Source: Actinomycetota bacterium | GTDB taxonomy: Bacteria > Actinomycetota > Acidimicrobiia > Acidimicrobiales > Ilumatobacteraceae | NCBI GenBank assembly: GCA_029978335.1 | Contig: JAPOJQ010000012.1 | Span: 1 to 45,896 of the forward strand | Direction: 5' to 3' | DNA: 45,896 nucleotides | Shown here: piece by piece, positions 1 to 7,724 of the stretch | Layout of the letters: each line of letters begins with the position of its first letter | Numbering within the stretch: position 1 is the stretch's first letter | The notes under the pieces: model-generated | Told to the model about the DNA's origin: nothing | Databases searched by the model: none | What the model saw: the letters and a program-made list of their open reading frames with translations, nothing else | Translations under genes and position numbers: made by a program

Positions 1-87
1 CGCGCCGTTCGTTCGTGATGACGTGGCCGGACGGACCACCTTGTGGTGTCCTGTGCACCAGCGCTGATGGTCTGGCACACTCGCGGT

Positions 88-387
88 GTGCTGACAGCTG
101 AAGCTGCAAACGTGATCGCGCAAGTCGGTGATGCGGGTGCCTCACGACTCGTGCTCGTCATCGTGGTGGTGTTGCTCTTGCTCGGCGTTGGTCTTGTGGT
201 GCTCGCTGCTTGGTTATGGCGGGCGACTCGGGTCGATCCGCCGACGCTGGCGGTGCTTGAAGCAATGGGGGAGCGCAGGTTTCGACGTGCGGATGCGGCG
301 ACGCGGCAGTCGATGGTCGATGCGACTCGTGGTGCCGCTGCGGTGGAGTCCGCTGAGGCGACACCGCTACCCTCAGATCATGGCTGA
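88..387 (+). CDS. Small single-pass membrane protein of unknown function
   Basis: A 99-residue protein with one strong hydrophobic segment at about residues 20-43 (rich in Val/Leu, ending Ala-Ala-Trp-Leu-Trp), followed by a charged, Arg-rich tail of about 55 residues likely to be cytoplasmic. I do not recognise a family. A GTG at 88 is chosen as start because it leaves a short N-terminus before the membrane helix; a GTG at 43 would add 15 unremarkable residues. The stop overlaps the start of the next small gene by 8 nt, so the two are probably co-translated. Little can be said about function. Confidence 0.55.
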   Translation: MLTAEAANVIAQVGDAGASRLVLVIVVVLLLLGVGLVVLAAWLWRATRVDPPTLAVLEAMGERRFRRADAATRQSMVDATRGAAAVESAEATPLPSDHG

Positions 388-619
388 TGCATCGGGTTCG
401 CTTGATATCGACGCAATGTTGGCGCGGTTTCGTGACCGGGCGAAGGCGGTGAAGCAACGGCCGCTTCCGCCGGTCGCCGGCGATGAGCGCAAGGCCTTCA
501 TCGAGCAGGCGCAGCGCGATTACATGGATTTTGCGATTGTTGGCGACGCAGCGTGGTCGATCGACGAGGGTGTGTTGACGCTGACCGTCGATCTTCGGCC
601 AGCAGATCAGCGGTCGTAA
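380..619 (+). CDS. Small hypothetical protein, coupled to upstream membrane protein
   Basis: A 79-residue soluble protein beginning at an ATG that overlaps the end of the preceding gene (ATGGCTGA, 8 nt). It has a helical, Arg/Lys-rich first half (Met-Leu-Ala-Arg-Phe-Arg-Asp-Arg-Ala-Lys) and a C-terminal part with alternating hydrophobic residues (GVLTLTVDLRP) that could form a beta hairpin. No family recognised. It lies just upstream of tRNA-Gly. The overlap suggests it works with, or is at least translated with, the small membrane protein. Confidence 0.55.
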   Translation: MADASGSLDIDAMLARFRDRAKAVKQRPLPPVAGDERKAFIEQAQRDYMDFAIVGDAAWSIDEGVLTLTVDLRPADQRS

Positions 620-677
620 CCGTCAGATCAGGCTGTCCGCTCGCTGAGAGTGGCTGGTAGTCTTTCGACGCAGTTAC

Positions 678-750
678 GCGGACGTGGCTCAGTTGGTAGA
701 GCATCACCTTGCCAAGGTGAGGGTCGCGGGTTCGAATCCCGTCGTCCGCT
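678..750 (+). tRNA. tRNA-Gly (anticodon GCC)
   Basis: A full cloverleaf folds over 73 nt: acceptor GCGGACG/CGTCCGC, D-stem GCTC/GAGC, anticodon stem TCACC/GGTGA with loop TTGCCAA giving anticodon GCC, T-stem GCGGG/CCCGT with loop TTCGAAT, and discriminator T. The CCA end is not encoded. A strong hairpin terminator follows 10 nt downstream. A degenerate direct copy of its 3' part lies about 1 kb downstream at 1771-1814. Confidence 0.96.
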
Positions 751-759
751 CTCGGTGAA

Positions 760-784
760 GGCCCCCTCAACGAGGGGGCTTTCG
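760..784 (+). terminator. Rho-independent-type terminator after tRNA-Gly
   Basis: Perfect 8-bp GC-rich stem GCCCCCTC / GAGGGGGC with a 3-nt AAC loop (761-779), followed by TTTCGTC. The T-run is short, as is common in high-GC actinobacteria. It is placed to end the tRNA-Gly transcript before the hydrolase gene. Confidence 0.8.
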
Positions 785-797
785 TCATTGTTGAGGT

Positions 798-824
798 CGT
801 GTTGGCCATGGCCAGCCGAACACG
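798..824. repeat. Inverted repeat between tRNA-Gly terminator and hydrolase
   Basis: CGTGTTGGC at 798-806 can pair with GCC-G-AACACG at 815-824 (one bulged G) around the loop CATGGCCA; a perfect 12-nt palindrome TGGCCATGGCCA (803-814) lies inside. It could be an operator or a second weak terminator ahead of the hydrolase gene at 915. No T-tract follows. Function not determined. Confidence 0.35.
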
Positions 825-914
825 GTGTGACGTATTGGCGGTTGTGGCCTGGAGTGGTTGACGCAGCCCCGCAGGGTGATCGCCACGCAAGCCACACCTC
901 ACTAGCCTTCCAGC

Positions 915-1757
915 ATGTCGAACGTCTTTGAGCGCCTCCTGCCTGCCGACGAGCACATCGTCACAACCAAAGATGGTGCACAACTCAGCACTGCCGCAAT
1001 GGGTTCGGGCACACCTGTAGTGCTCGCCCATGGTTTCGGGCTCAATATGCACTGCTGGAACGTGATGGCGGAAGACCTCGTCAATCGAGGGTTCAAGGTG
1101 ATTGCCTTCGATCAGCGTGGACATGGCCGAAGCGGCATCGGCGATCAGGGTGTGGGGTCACGCCAGATGGTTGACGATTACTTGGCAGTGCTCGACGCCT
1201 ACGGCGTCGAGGGCGGAATTCTGGTCGGTCACAGCATGGGCGGTTTTCTGGCGATTCGGGCACTGATCGAAGAACCGGCCGCGATGGCTCGGCATCTCCG
1301 TGGTTGTCTACTGATGGCGACATTTGCTGGTGACGTCAACCGAAAGAACGTGCAGAATCGGGTCCAAATCCCGATGATCCAGTCGGGAATCATGGGCAAG
1401 ATGGTTCAGAGGGACGCGACTGCGGCGTTTTTCGCCAAGTCGGTCTTGGGCGATGACAAAGACAGCCAGATCATGGCTGCGTTCACCCACGTCTTCCGTC
1501 AATCTGACCTGAAGCAACTAGTGCCAATTCTCACGGCATTTGTAAAAGAAAGCCGTTACGCACAACTCGACAACATTTTGCTGCCGTGCCGCATTGTCGT
1601 TGGCGAGAAAGACAAGACCACGCCGCCATTCCACACTGATCAATTGCATGCAGGCATCACGGGATCAACCTTGCGGCGAGTGCCCGGTAAGGGGCACATG
1701 CTGAATTGGGAGGCCCCAGAGATTCTCGTGGAAGAAATCGTCGCACTCGCAAGGTGA
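915..1757 (+). CDS. Alpha/beta hydrolase fold protein
   Basis: A 280-residue single-domain alpha/beta hydrolase. The oxyanion-loop HGFG lies at residues 39-42, FDQRGHGRS at 65-73, the nucleophile elbow GHSMGG with Ser107, acid Asp233 in GEKDKTTP and catalytic His261 in GKGHMLNWE. The fold resembles esterases, epoxide-type hydrolases, haloperoxidases and MenH-like C-C hydrolases; the sequence does not decide the substrate. No signal peptide, so cytoplasmic. The gene sits alone between an intact tRNA-Gly (678-750) and a partial copy of that tRNA (1771-1814), and its coding sequence looks slightly less GC-rich than the neighbours (for example around 1540-1560). It may therefore be cargo of a former tRNA-integrated element. 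ATG at 915 is the only start fitting the conserved N-terminus. Confidence 0.9.
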   Translation: MSNVFERLLPADEHIVTTKDGAQLSTAAMGSGTPVVLAHGFGLNMHCWNVMAEDLVNRGFKVIAFDQRGHGRSGIGDQGVGSRQMVDDYLAVLDAYGVEGGILVGHSMGGFLAIRALIEEPAAMARHLRGCLLMATFAGDVNRKNVQNRVQIPMIQSGIMGKMVQRDATAAFFAKSVLGDDKDSQIMAAFTHVFRQSDLKQLVPILTAFVKESRYAQLDNILLPCRIVVGEKDKTTPPFHTDQLHAGITGSTLRRVPGKGHMLNWEAPEILVEEIVALAR

Positions 1758-1770
1758 CGGCCACGGCGGT

Positions 1771-1814
1771 ATCACCTTGCCAAGGTGAGGGTTGTCGGTT
1801 CGAATCCCGTCGTC
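1771..1814 (+). repeat. Partial tRNA-Gly duplicate (att-like scar)
   Basis: These 44 nt match 703-746 of the intact tRNA-Gly at 41 positions: the anticodon arm is identical (22 nt in a row) and the T-loop and 3' T-stem/acceptor start are identical (18 nt). The three mismatches fall in the 5' strand of the T-stem, which can no longer pair properly. The D-arm and 5' acceptor strand are missing, so it cannot be a functional tRNA. It is in the same orientation as the intact gene. A 3' tRNA segment duplicated on the far side of a cargo gene is the usual footprint of site-specific integration into a tRNA gene. Confidence 0.85.
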
Positions 1815-1861
1815 AGTGCTGTGTTTGGGGGTCTTGGCCATTGATTGTGGCGTGCCGCCAA

Positions 1862-2524
1862 CTACACGAAGTTCCAGGTGACGCCGCCGATCGCGTGCTG
1901 TTCTCCGACCCGAGTTCGATCAGCAGCGACCACATCAACGCCAATGAGCCCTTCGCCTTGGCGGTCAGCGTTGGTGCATCGCAACGCGTGGGCGATGCCG
2001 ACCTCGGCCCATCGCTGTGACAGAGCGGAAGGGACGTCGGCCGCGAGGGTGATGCCGGCGAGTCCCGTGATTACCGACGTGTGCTCGTGTGCCGTCCATG
2101 ATGGGCCACCCCATCGCCACGATCCGCGCGGTGTCGCTTCGTCGAGGCTGACGATGGCGCCGCCGATGTCTCGCGGGTGGAGGTGCCGTCCACGGATGTC
2201 ATCGAAGTCTCCTCGCCAAATGACACGGACCCCGTGGGCCTCCGCGTGAGCGATGCGTTCGTCGAGACGGTCGACCTCGTAGAGCACCATGTAGCCGCAG
2301 TCACCACCACGCCGCTCGATCAGGCGCTCGGCGGTGGTGCCTGGTCGATCTGGTGACACGACCTCGATGAATTGATCTCCGACCACCATCAGCGCATTGA
2401 CGAGTCCGAATTCCCCGACTCCGGGATCGTTGAAGCAGACCTCAAGGCCGAAGGTCTCGCACAGCGCTCCAACGACGTGGTCGAGATCTCGAGCAACGAG
2501 AGCAACTTGGCGAAGACGGATCAT
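1862..2524 (-). CDS. VOC (glyoxalase/bleomycin-resistance fold) family protein
   Basis: A 220-residue protein starting MIRLRQVALVARDLD, typical of the first beta-alpha-beta-beta-beta module of vicinal oxygen chelate proteins. FGLVNALMVVGDQFIEVVSP at about residues 37-56 and GGDCGYMVLYEVDRLDE at about 73-89 fit the module, and GRHLHPRDIGGAIVSLDEA at about 111-129 carries His and Glu residues that could bind metal. A weaker second half may be another module. Substrate unknown; members include lyases, epimerases and dioxygenases. The ATG at 2524 is preferred: an upstream in-frame ATG would add 32 residues overlapping the divergent neighbour's leader. It is divergent from the SMP-30 gene with about 90 nt between, a likely shared promoter region. 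Confidence 0.8.
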   Translation of the reverse strand: MIRLRQVALVARDLDHVVGALCETFGLEVCFNDPGVGEFGLVNALMVVGDQFIEVVSPDRPGTTAERLIERRGGDCGYMVLYEVDRLDERIAHAEAHGVRVIWRGDFDDIRGRHLHPRDIGGAIVSLDEATPRGSWRWGGPSWTAHEHTSVITGLAGITLAADVPSALSQRWAEVGIAHALRCTNADRQGEGLIGVDVVAADRTRVGEQHAIGGVTWNFV

Positions 2525-2613
2525 GGGCCGAGCGTAACGATGTGTCTTGCCTCGCTCCGATGCGAACGAATCAGGCAGGATTCGGGCACCGCATTCGAGA
2601 TGGAGGAGGGGCC

Positions 2614-3528
2614 ATGACACGAGTGATGACCGAAGGACTGGAGTTTCCGGAAGGTCCGGTGGCCATGGACGATGGCAGTGTGCTCGTCGTTGAGATCAAG
2701 CGGGGAACGATTACGCGATGCCTGCCTGACGGATCGACCGCGATCGTGGCGACACCGGGTGGCGGGCCGAACGGCATGGCGATCGGCCCTGACGGGGCGT
2801 TGTACGTGTGTAACAACGGCGGTTTCAACTGGCGTGAAGTCGACGGGATGACAGCTCCTGGTCACCAAGCCGACGACTACCAGGGCGGCTCAATCCAGCG
2901 GGTCGACATCGCTACCGGCGACGTCACCACGCTCTACACCGAGTGCGACAGTCACGGCCTGCGCGGTCCGAATGACATCGTGTTCGATGCCGATGGTGGA
3001 TTCTGGTTCACCGACCTTGGCAAGAGCCGCAGCCGTGATAGCGACAACGGCGGCTTGTACTACGCCACTCCCGACGGGTCATCGATCACCTGCGCTGCGT
3101 ATGGGCTGAACCGTCCGAACGGCGTTGGCTTATCGCCGGATGGTTCGACGGTGTACGTCGCTGAGACGTCCGTCGGGCGGGTCTGGAAGTGGGAGATTGA
3201 GTCCCCGGGTGTGGTGCGGCGCGGCACGACGCCCCTGGCGCATGGGACCCTGCTCTACGGATTCGACGGCTACCAGATGCTTGACTCACTCGCTGTAGAT
3301 GGCGACGGCAACGTGTGCGTTGCGACGTTGGTCACCGGGGCCATCAGTGTGATCAGCCCAGCGGGTGAACTGCTCGAACAGGTGATGATGCCCCGCTGGG
3401 ATGCCTACGTGACCAACGTGTGTTTCGGTGGTCCCGACATGCGCTCGGCGTACGTGACGTCGTCAGGCTGGGGGCTGCTGTACGAGGTGCCGTGGTCACG
3501 CCCTGGCTTACGCCTGCACCACCAGTAA
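2614..3528 (+). CDS. SMP-30/gluconolactonase/LRE-family beta-propeller hydrolase
   Basis: A 304-residue six-bladed propeller protein of the SMP-30/gluconolactonase family. The metal ligand Glu13 is in LEFPEGPV, followed by GGGPNGMAIGPDGALYVCNN, LRGPNDIVFDADGGFWFTD and LNRPNGVGLSPDGSTVYVAE, whose Asn and Asp residues complete the usual divalent metal site. Family members open sugar or other lactones, so lactonase activity is likely but the substrate is not known. Start ATG 2614 follows a GGAGGAGGGG ribosome binding site 6-7 nt upstream; an in-frame ATG at 2542 lies before that site and is rejected. No signal peptide. It converges with the MFS gene (7 nt between stops). Confidence 0.88.
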   Translation: MTRVMTEGLEFPEGPVAMDDGSVLVVEIKRGTITRCLPDGSTAIVATPGGGPNGMAIGPDGALYVCNNGGFNWREVDGMTAPGHQADDYQGGSIQRVDIATGDVTTLYTECDSHGLRGPNDIVFDADGGFWFTDLGKSRSRDSDNGGLYYATPDGSSITCAAYGLNRPNGVGLSPDGSTVYVAETSVGRVWKWEIESPGVVRRGTTPLAHGTLLYGFDGYQMLDSLAVDGDGNVCVATLVTGAISVISPAGELLEQVMMPRWDAYVTNVCFGGPDMRSAYVTSSGWGLLYEVPWSRPGLRLHHQ

Positions 3529-3535
3529 TACGACG

Positions 3536-4915
3536 TCACCGCACGCGCTGATGCGGGCGCATCATCAACGCCCCAGCCGATCCGATACCGGCAACGATCG
3601 CGCCAACGATGAACGTACGAGCGAAGTCATCAGGGGCTCGGCCGTCCCCGAGGATCACGAACATCGACTGGATGCCGGTCAACATGCCGATATTCATCAA
3701 CGTTGAACTCATTCCGTTTGCTACGCCAAGATCCTTGACATCGACCGCGTTCGCAACCGCAGTCGAGTACGACGGCGATGCGAGTCCCATGGCGATGCCC
3801 GAGAGGATCAACCCGATGATGACCATCAACAGGTTCGTCCAGTGCGCACCGACCACCCATGCCGCCATCGACGCCACCATCAGCACCGACCCAAGCAGAA
3901 GGAAGACGCGTTCACCGTAGAGGTTGGTGAGGCGACCACCAATGGGGGAGAAGACGCTGTAGAAGGCCGGTCGGAACAACAGGATCAGCGCGACGGTGCC
4001 GACTGAGTACTCGAATAACGACGACAGCAAGATCGGTGCCATTAAGAACCCACCCATGTACGCGAATTGGCTGAGCGGCTGACATACGAGTGGTCCGGTG
4101 AAGTTTCGTCGCCGGAAGTAGTCGAGCCGAATCATCGGTGATGTCGTTCGTCGTTCGACCATCATGAAGGCACCAAAGCCGGCGGTCGCAGCGACCGCAA
4201 GCACCAGCGCAAGCGGAGTGGTGAAACCATCGCTGCCACCGAACTGCAACCACAGCAAAAACGAGAGCGTGGCGATGGCCAAGGTGACCGCACCACCCAC
4301 ATCGATGGGCACCGGATGCCGTTCACCATCTGGGTGAATGATTCGCCATGCGAGCACCGTTCCGACGATGCTCAGCGGGAACAGCAATGCAAAGACGATG
4401 CGCCATCCGAAGGCTTCGATGAGCGGTCCGCCAGCAATGAGGGCGAGCACCGGCGCCCCGGTCATGGCCATCTGGAACCATCCCATGGCCTCACCACGAC
4501 GTTCAATCGGATGCGCGGCCATGATGAGCGCCATGCCGTTCGGCATGGTGGAGGAGATGCCAAGTCCAACGACCATTCGGGCCGCAACGAAGGCGGCCGC
4601 GGTTGGCGCAATGGCGCACAGCAGCGTGCCAATTCCGAGGCAGATCGCCCCTGCGAGGAACATCTGCTTGTGGCCCCGACTGTCGCCGAGTCGACCCATG
4701 ACGGGTGTGGCGACTGCCATCGCCAAGAACAATCCCGTCACTGCCCACGACAGAAATCCCTCGGTTGAGTCAAGGTCCTCGGCCATGGTCGGCAGCGATG
4801 CCGACACGATGGTCATCGATGAGGTAAAGACGATGACCGCTGCGAGCACGGTGAACAACACCCGGCGGGCATAGCCGGCGTCGAGCATCGCGTCGGGTTC
4901 AGCAATTGTCGCCAT
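3536..4915 (-). CDS. MFS transporter, DHA2-like drug/metabolite exporter
   Basis: A 459-residue integral membrane protein of the major facilitator superfamily with about 12-14 hydrophobic helices. MFS motif A, GRLGDSRGHK, lies at residues 74-83 between helices 2 and 3, and a motif C-like stretch GAPVLALIAGGPLIEAFG follows in helix 5, which is typical of proton-driven antiporters. Closest in style to DHA2 (EmrB/QacA) exporters, though shorter than many 14-helix members. The substrate cannot be read from sequence. The downstream neighbour on the same strand, an esterase lipoprotein, ends beyond its 5' side, so the two are not an obvious operon. Confidence 0.88.
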   Translation of the reverse strand: MATIAEPDAMLDAGYARRVLFTVLAAVIVFTSSMTIVSASLPTMAEDLDSTEGFLSWAVTGLFLAMAVATPVMGRLGDSRGHKQMFLAGAICLGIGTLLCAIAPTAAAFVAARMVVGLGISSTMPNGMALIMAAHPIERRGEAMGWFQMAMTGAPVLALIAGGPLIEAFGWRIVFALLFPLSIVGTVLAWRIIHPDGERHPVPIDVGGAVTLAIATLSFLLWLQFGGSDGFTTPLALVLAVAATAGFGAFMMVERRTTSPMIRLDYFRRRNFTGPLVCQPLSQFAYMGGFLMAPILLSSLFEYSVGTVALILLFRPAFYSVFSPIGGRLTNLYGERVFLLLGSVLMVASMAAWVVGAHWTNLLMVIIGLILSGIAMGLASPSYSTAVANAVDVKDLGVANGMSSTLMNIGMLTGIQSMFVILGDGRAPDDFARTFIVGAIVAGIGSAGALMMRPHQRVR

Positions 4916-4967
4916 GTACCGACCCTACGGAGTAGATCTGTCGCTCAACGAGACCGATGAGCCCGTC

Positions 4968-6179
4968 CTAGCTCGTCGCGACCTCAACGTCGAGCGACCC
5001 CGGCGGTGTCTCGGTTGGGTCAAAGGTCCGGCGGTTCTGAAGCGCTGCAAGATACGCCGTCACGCCCGACTGAATGGCAGAGTCGCTATAGGTGACCGGT
5101 GCAGCCGGTTCAAGACAACCATCGGTGCCCAGCGACCGCAGTTGCGGTTGGGCTTCGAGTAAGGGCCCGAGGCCCGAGGCCTCGGCGACGCCGATAATGC
5201 CGGCACCATCGCCAAAACGGCAAAAGTCATCGAAGGCGTTGTGGCCGGCACCGTCGATAACCCACAGAGCTGAACCCGTCGGTGCGACCTCGAAGCCCGC
5301 TTGGCTCGCGGTTGGCGGCACGACAGCGTCACGTGATCCTGCAATGAACAATGCGGGCACGGAGAGCACGCTCACGTCATCGGGTACCCCCGCTGCAAGC
5401 GACACGATGCCGGAGAGACCTTCGGCGACGCCCTGATCAGCAAGACGCGCCACGGTTGCACCTCCCGCCGAGTGTCCGACGGCGGTCCATGAGATGGTGT
5501 CGATGTCGCCAAACCGATCATCGCTCATGACGAGTTCGCGGGTCCGGATCAGTTCATTCACGCTGTCGGTCGGTGTGCCACTGGCAGTGCCACCCAAGGT
5601 ATTCATGAGGTCGCGCGACGGATGATCGGGGGCCGCGACCACCATGCCCCACGACGCGAGGTGAGCGGTCAGCGTGGCGCTCTGGAGACGCATACCTGAA
5701 TATCCGTGACTGAATACGACGAGCGGTGTGCCGGCTGTGACGTCAGGAGCACCGTCGCGGCTCGCGCGATAGGTAAAGACGGCATCCACATCGCCTGTCA
5801 ACAGGTTTCGTACGAGTTCAGGCACGAAGTCACGAATGTCGTACGCATCGGTGTCGTTGGCGTCGCCCGACGTTGGGTACCACACCTCAACGGTGAGGCC
5901 CGTTTGATCGGTGAGTGTGGTGACCCCTACGGCATACGGCCCACGTTGCGCAAGTTCGCTCAAGGTCGTGCGCGCAATCGGGTCGATCGGTTCGGCAATC
6001 GTGGTCGTTGTTGACGTCGTTGATGTCGTCGTTGCCGGCGTGGTGGTAGTTGTGGTCTCAAGGAACGTGGTGGTGGACACGTCGCTCGTGTTCGTCGCTT
6101 CCGACGAGGGTTCGGCAGCGGTGCCGCAGGCGACGAGAGCGAGAGCACCGGCCGCGATGATGAGGTGTGGGTGACGCAC
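4968..6179 (-). CDS. Lipoprotein alpha/beta hydrolase (PAF-acetylhydrolase/DLH-like)
   Basis: A 403-residue secreted lipoprotein. GTG at 6179 gives a compact signal peptide, MRHPHLIIAAGALALVAC, with lipobox LVAC and lipid-anchored Cys18; the longer in-frame start adds 56 residues without a signal and overlaps the divergent gene. A Thr/Ser-rich linker (about residues 25-60) separates the anchor from the catalytic domain. That domain has VFSHGYSG (oxyanion loop), the nucleophile elbow GHSAGG, an acid in GSRDAVVPP and the His in DGAGHNAFDD, resembling bacterial PAF-acetylhydrolase II/chlorophyllase-like esterases. It should act outside the membrane on an ester, perhaps a lipid. Specificity is unknown. 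Confidence 0.85.
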   Translation of the reverse strand: MRHPHLIIAAGALALVACGTAAEPSSEATNTSDVSTTTFLETTTTTTPATTTSTTSTTTTIAEPIDPIARTTLSELAQRGPYAVGVTTLTDQTGLTVEVWYPTSGDANDTDAYDIRDFVPELVRNLLTGDVDAVFTYRASRDGAPDVTAGTPLVVFSHGYSGMRLQSATLTAHLASWGMVVAAPDHPSRDLMNTLGGTASGTPTDSVNELIRTRELVMSDDRFGDIDTISWTAVGHSAGGATVARLADQGVAEGLSGIVSLAAGVPDDVSVLSVPALFIAGSRDAVVPPTASQAGFEVAPTGSALWVIDGAGHNAFDDFCRFGDGAGIIGVAEASGLGPLLEAQPQLRSLGTDGCLEPAAPVTYSDSAIQSGVTAYLAALQNRRTFDPTETPPGSLDVEVATS

Positions 6180-6267
6180 GATGACATCGTTGCACCAAGC
6201 AGAGCTGACGACATTACGGTGAACGTGCTGCCAGCGAGTGATGATCGTGCGCTTGTAACCTCCGGGC

Positions 6268-7182
6268 GTGGCTGACGGCACCAACGCCTCCTCGTCTGAC
6301 GAGCGTTCGGAGTTCGTGCAACTGGCCACCGGTGTCGAATTGCACATCCGTCGTCACGGGCCGGATCAGCCGACGTCAGGCCCCGCTTGGGTGTTGGTGC
6401 ATGGCCTCGCCTCGAATGCGCGACTCTGGGATGGCGTCGCGCGGCGACTGGCATCCTTTGGCGCGTCCGTGATCGCAGTTGACCAACGCGGACACGGCCG
6501 TTCGGCGAAACCCGATGAGGGCTACGACATGGCATCGGTCGCGAATGACCTTGCCGCACTGGTGACAGCCGTTGGTTGGCAGCAGCCGATACTTGTTGGC
6601 CAATCCTGGGGTGGCAACGTGGTGGTCGAGACCGCGCGCCAGCATCCGTGGGCTGCAGGCGCCGTCGGATGCGTCGATGGGGGATTCATCAGGTTGCGAG
6701 ATCGTTTCCCAACGTGGGATGAGTGCGCCTCGGTGTTGGCGCCTCCCAATCTCATCGGGGTGCCCGAACGCGAGATCCGATCTCGCATCGATGCCATGTG
6801 CGCTGATTGGCCGGTTGAGGGCCGTGAGGGCACCATGGCCAATTTTGAACTGCGCCCTGATGGAACGATTGCCCCGTGGTTAGACCGTGTTCGACATATG
6901 GCTGTGCTGCGCGGTCTGTGGGAGCACGACCCACTTGCTGCACTCGCTGACGTGATGGTGCCCGTTCGCTTCCTCGTTGCCGATTCCGGCGAGGCGTCCT
7001 GGTCGAATTCACGCCGCGCTGGCGTTGCTGCCGCGGTGTCGGCGACGCCGGCGGGCGATGCCGTGTGGTTCCCCGGTGCCCATCACGACGTGCATGCCCA
7101 ACGGCCCGAAGAAGTGACATCTGTCCTTGTGGATTTGGCCGCCCGGATTGTCGCCCCCGACGCTAATAACTTCGGTAGTTGA
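6268..7182 (+). CDS. Alpha/beta hydrolase fold protein
   Basis: A 304-residue cytoplasmic alpha/beta hydrolase. Motifs: VLVHGLASN (residues 42-50), VDQRGHGRS (71-79), nucleophile elbow GQSWGG with Ser113, probable acid Asp240 (LVADSGE) and the general-base His in GAHHDVHAQRPEEV (273-277). The GQSWGG elbow occurs in esterases and hydrolases of this superfamily; substrate unknown. The start is GTG 6268, in a region divergent from the lipoprotein esterase (88 nt between the two starts). The stop lies 2 nt before the shikimate kinase start, so the two genes are probably co-transcribed. Confidence 0.87.
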   Translation: MADGTNASSSDERSEFVQLATGVELHIRRHGPDQPTSGPAWVLVHGLASNARLWDGVARRLASFGASVIAVDQRGHGRSAKPDEGYDMASVANDLAALVTAVGWQQPILVGQSWGGNVVVETARQHPWAAGAVGCVDGGFIRLRDRFPTWDECASVLAPPNLIGVPEREIRSRIDAMCADWPVEGREGTMANFELRPDGTIAPWLDRVRHMAVLRGLWEHDPLAALADVMVPVRFLVADSGEASWSNSRRAGVAAAVSATPAGDAVWFPGAHHDVHAQRPEEVTSVLVDLAARIVAPDANNFGS

Positions 7183-7184
7183 CT

Positions 7185-7724
7185 ATGACCGACGACGAAC
7201 AGCCCCCGCGCCGCAGGAACGTCATCCTCACCGGCTTCATGGCGACAGGAAAGTCGACCGTCGGCCGGACGTTGGCGGCCCGACTTCGCTACGGCTTTGT
7301 CGACACTGACCGCGTGATTGAGGACCGAAACGGGCCGATCCCCATGATCTTCTCCGAACGTGGTGAAGCTGAATTCCGGCGCCTTGAACGGGCGGTCGCA
7401 GTCGAACTCTCATCGTTCTCCTCGCTCGTTATCGCCACCGGCGGTGGATTGATGCTCGATCCGGTGAGTGCGGAGGCGTTGGCAAGTTCTGGATTCGTCG
7501 TGTGCCTCACCGCATCACCCAAGGCCATTCTGCGCAGAGTGGGTGGACCGAGCGCTGGTGCTCGCAGACCGCTCCTCGCGGTCAACGATCCGGAAGCAAG
7601 AATTCGCGAGCTGATGAACGAACGGGCGCCGGCGTATAAACGGTTCCCACAGGTGTCGACTGACGGTCGAACGCCCAGCGAGGTTGCCGACCGCATCATG
7701 GAACTTGCCGATCGCGAGTTATGA
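7185..7724 (+). CDS. aroK: Shikimate kinase
   Basis: A 179-residue P-loop kinase that phosphorylates the 3-OH of shikimate in the chorismate pathway. The Walker A motif is GFMATGKST at about residues 17-25, followed by the shikimate-binding FVDTDRVIE, the FRRLE motif with the substrate-binding Arg, the GGG loop in ATGGGLML and the lid Arg in ARRPLL. Length and motif order match AroK. ATG 7185 is preferred to a TTG two codons upstream. It is an orphan in that aroB, aroC and aroE are not beside it, and it follows a hydrolase gene by 2 nt. It overlaps the convergent lipoprotein gene by 6 nt. Chorismate made downstream feeds both the men and trp genes of this window. Confidence 0.88.
   Translation: MTDDEQPPRRRNVILTGFMATGKSTVGRTLAARLRYGFVDTDRVIEDRNGPIPMIFSERGEAEFRRLERAVAVELSSFSSLVIATGGGLMLDPVSAEALASSGFVVCLTASPKAILRRVGGPSAGARRPLLAVNDPEARIRELMNERAPAYKRFPQVSTDGRTPSEVADRIMELADREL

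Noticed and set aside
1771-1814. A second functional tRNA-Gly
   Set aside because: The 5' acceptor strand and D-arm are missing and the T-stem is disrupted, so it is only a partial copy.
4338-4874. 178-codon plus-strand open frame inside the MFS gene
   Set aside because: Antisense to a clearly conserved transporter, low-complexity Ala/Pro/Met-rich shadow.
6000-6110. DNA tandem repeat or CRISPR-like array
   Set aside because: It encodes the Thr/Ser-rich linker of the lipoprotein esterase; the repeated codons give irregular short repeats without spacers.
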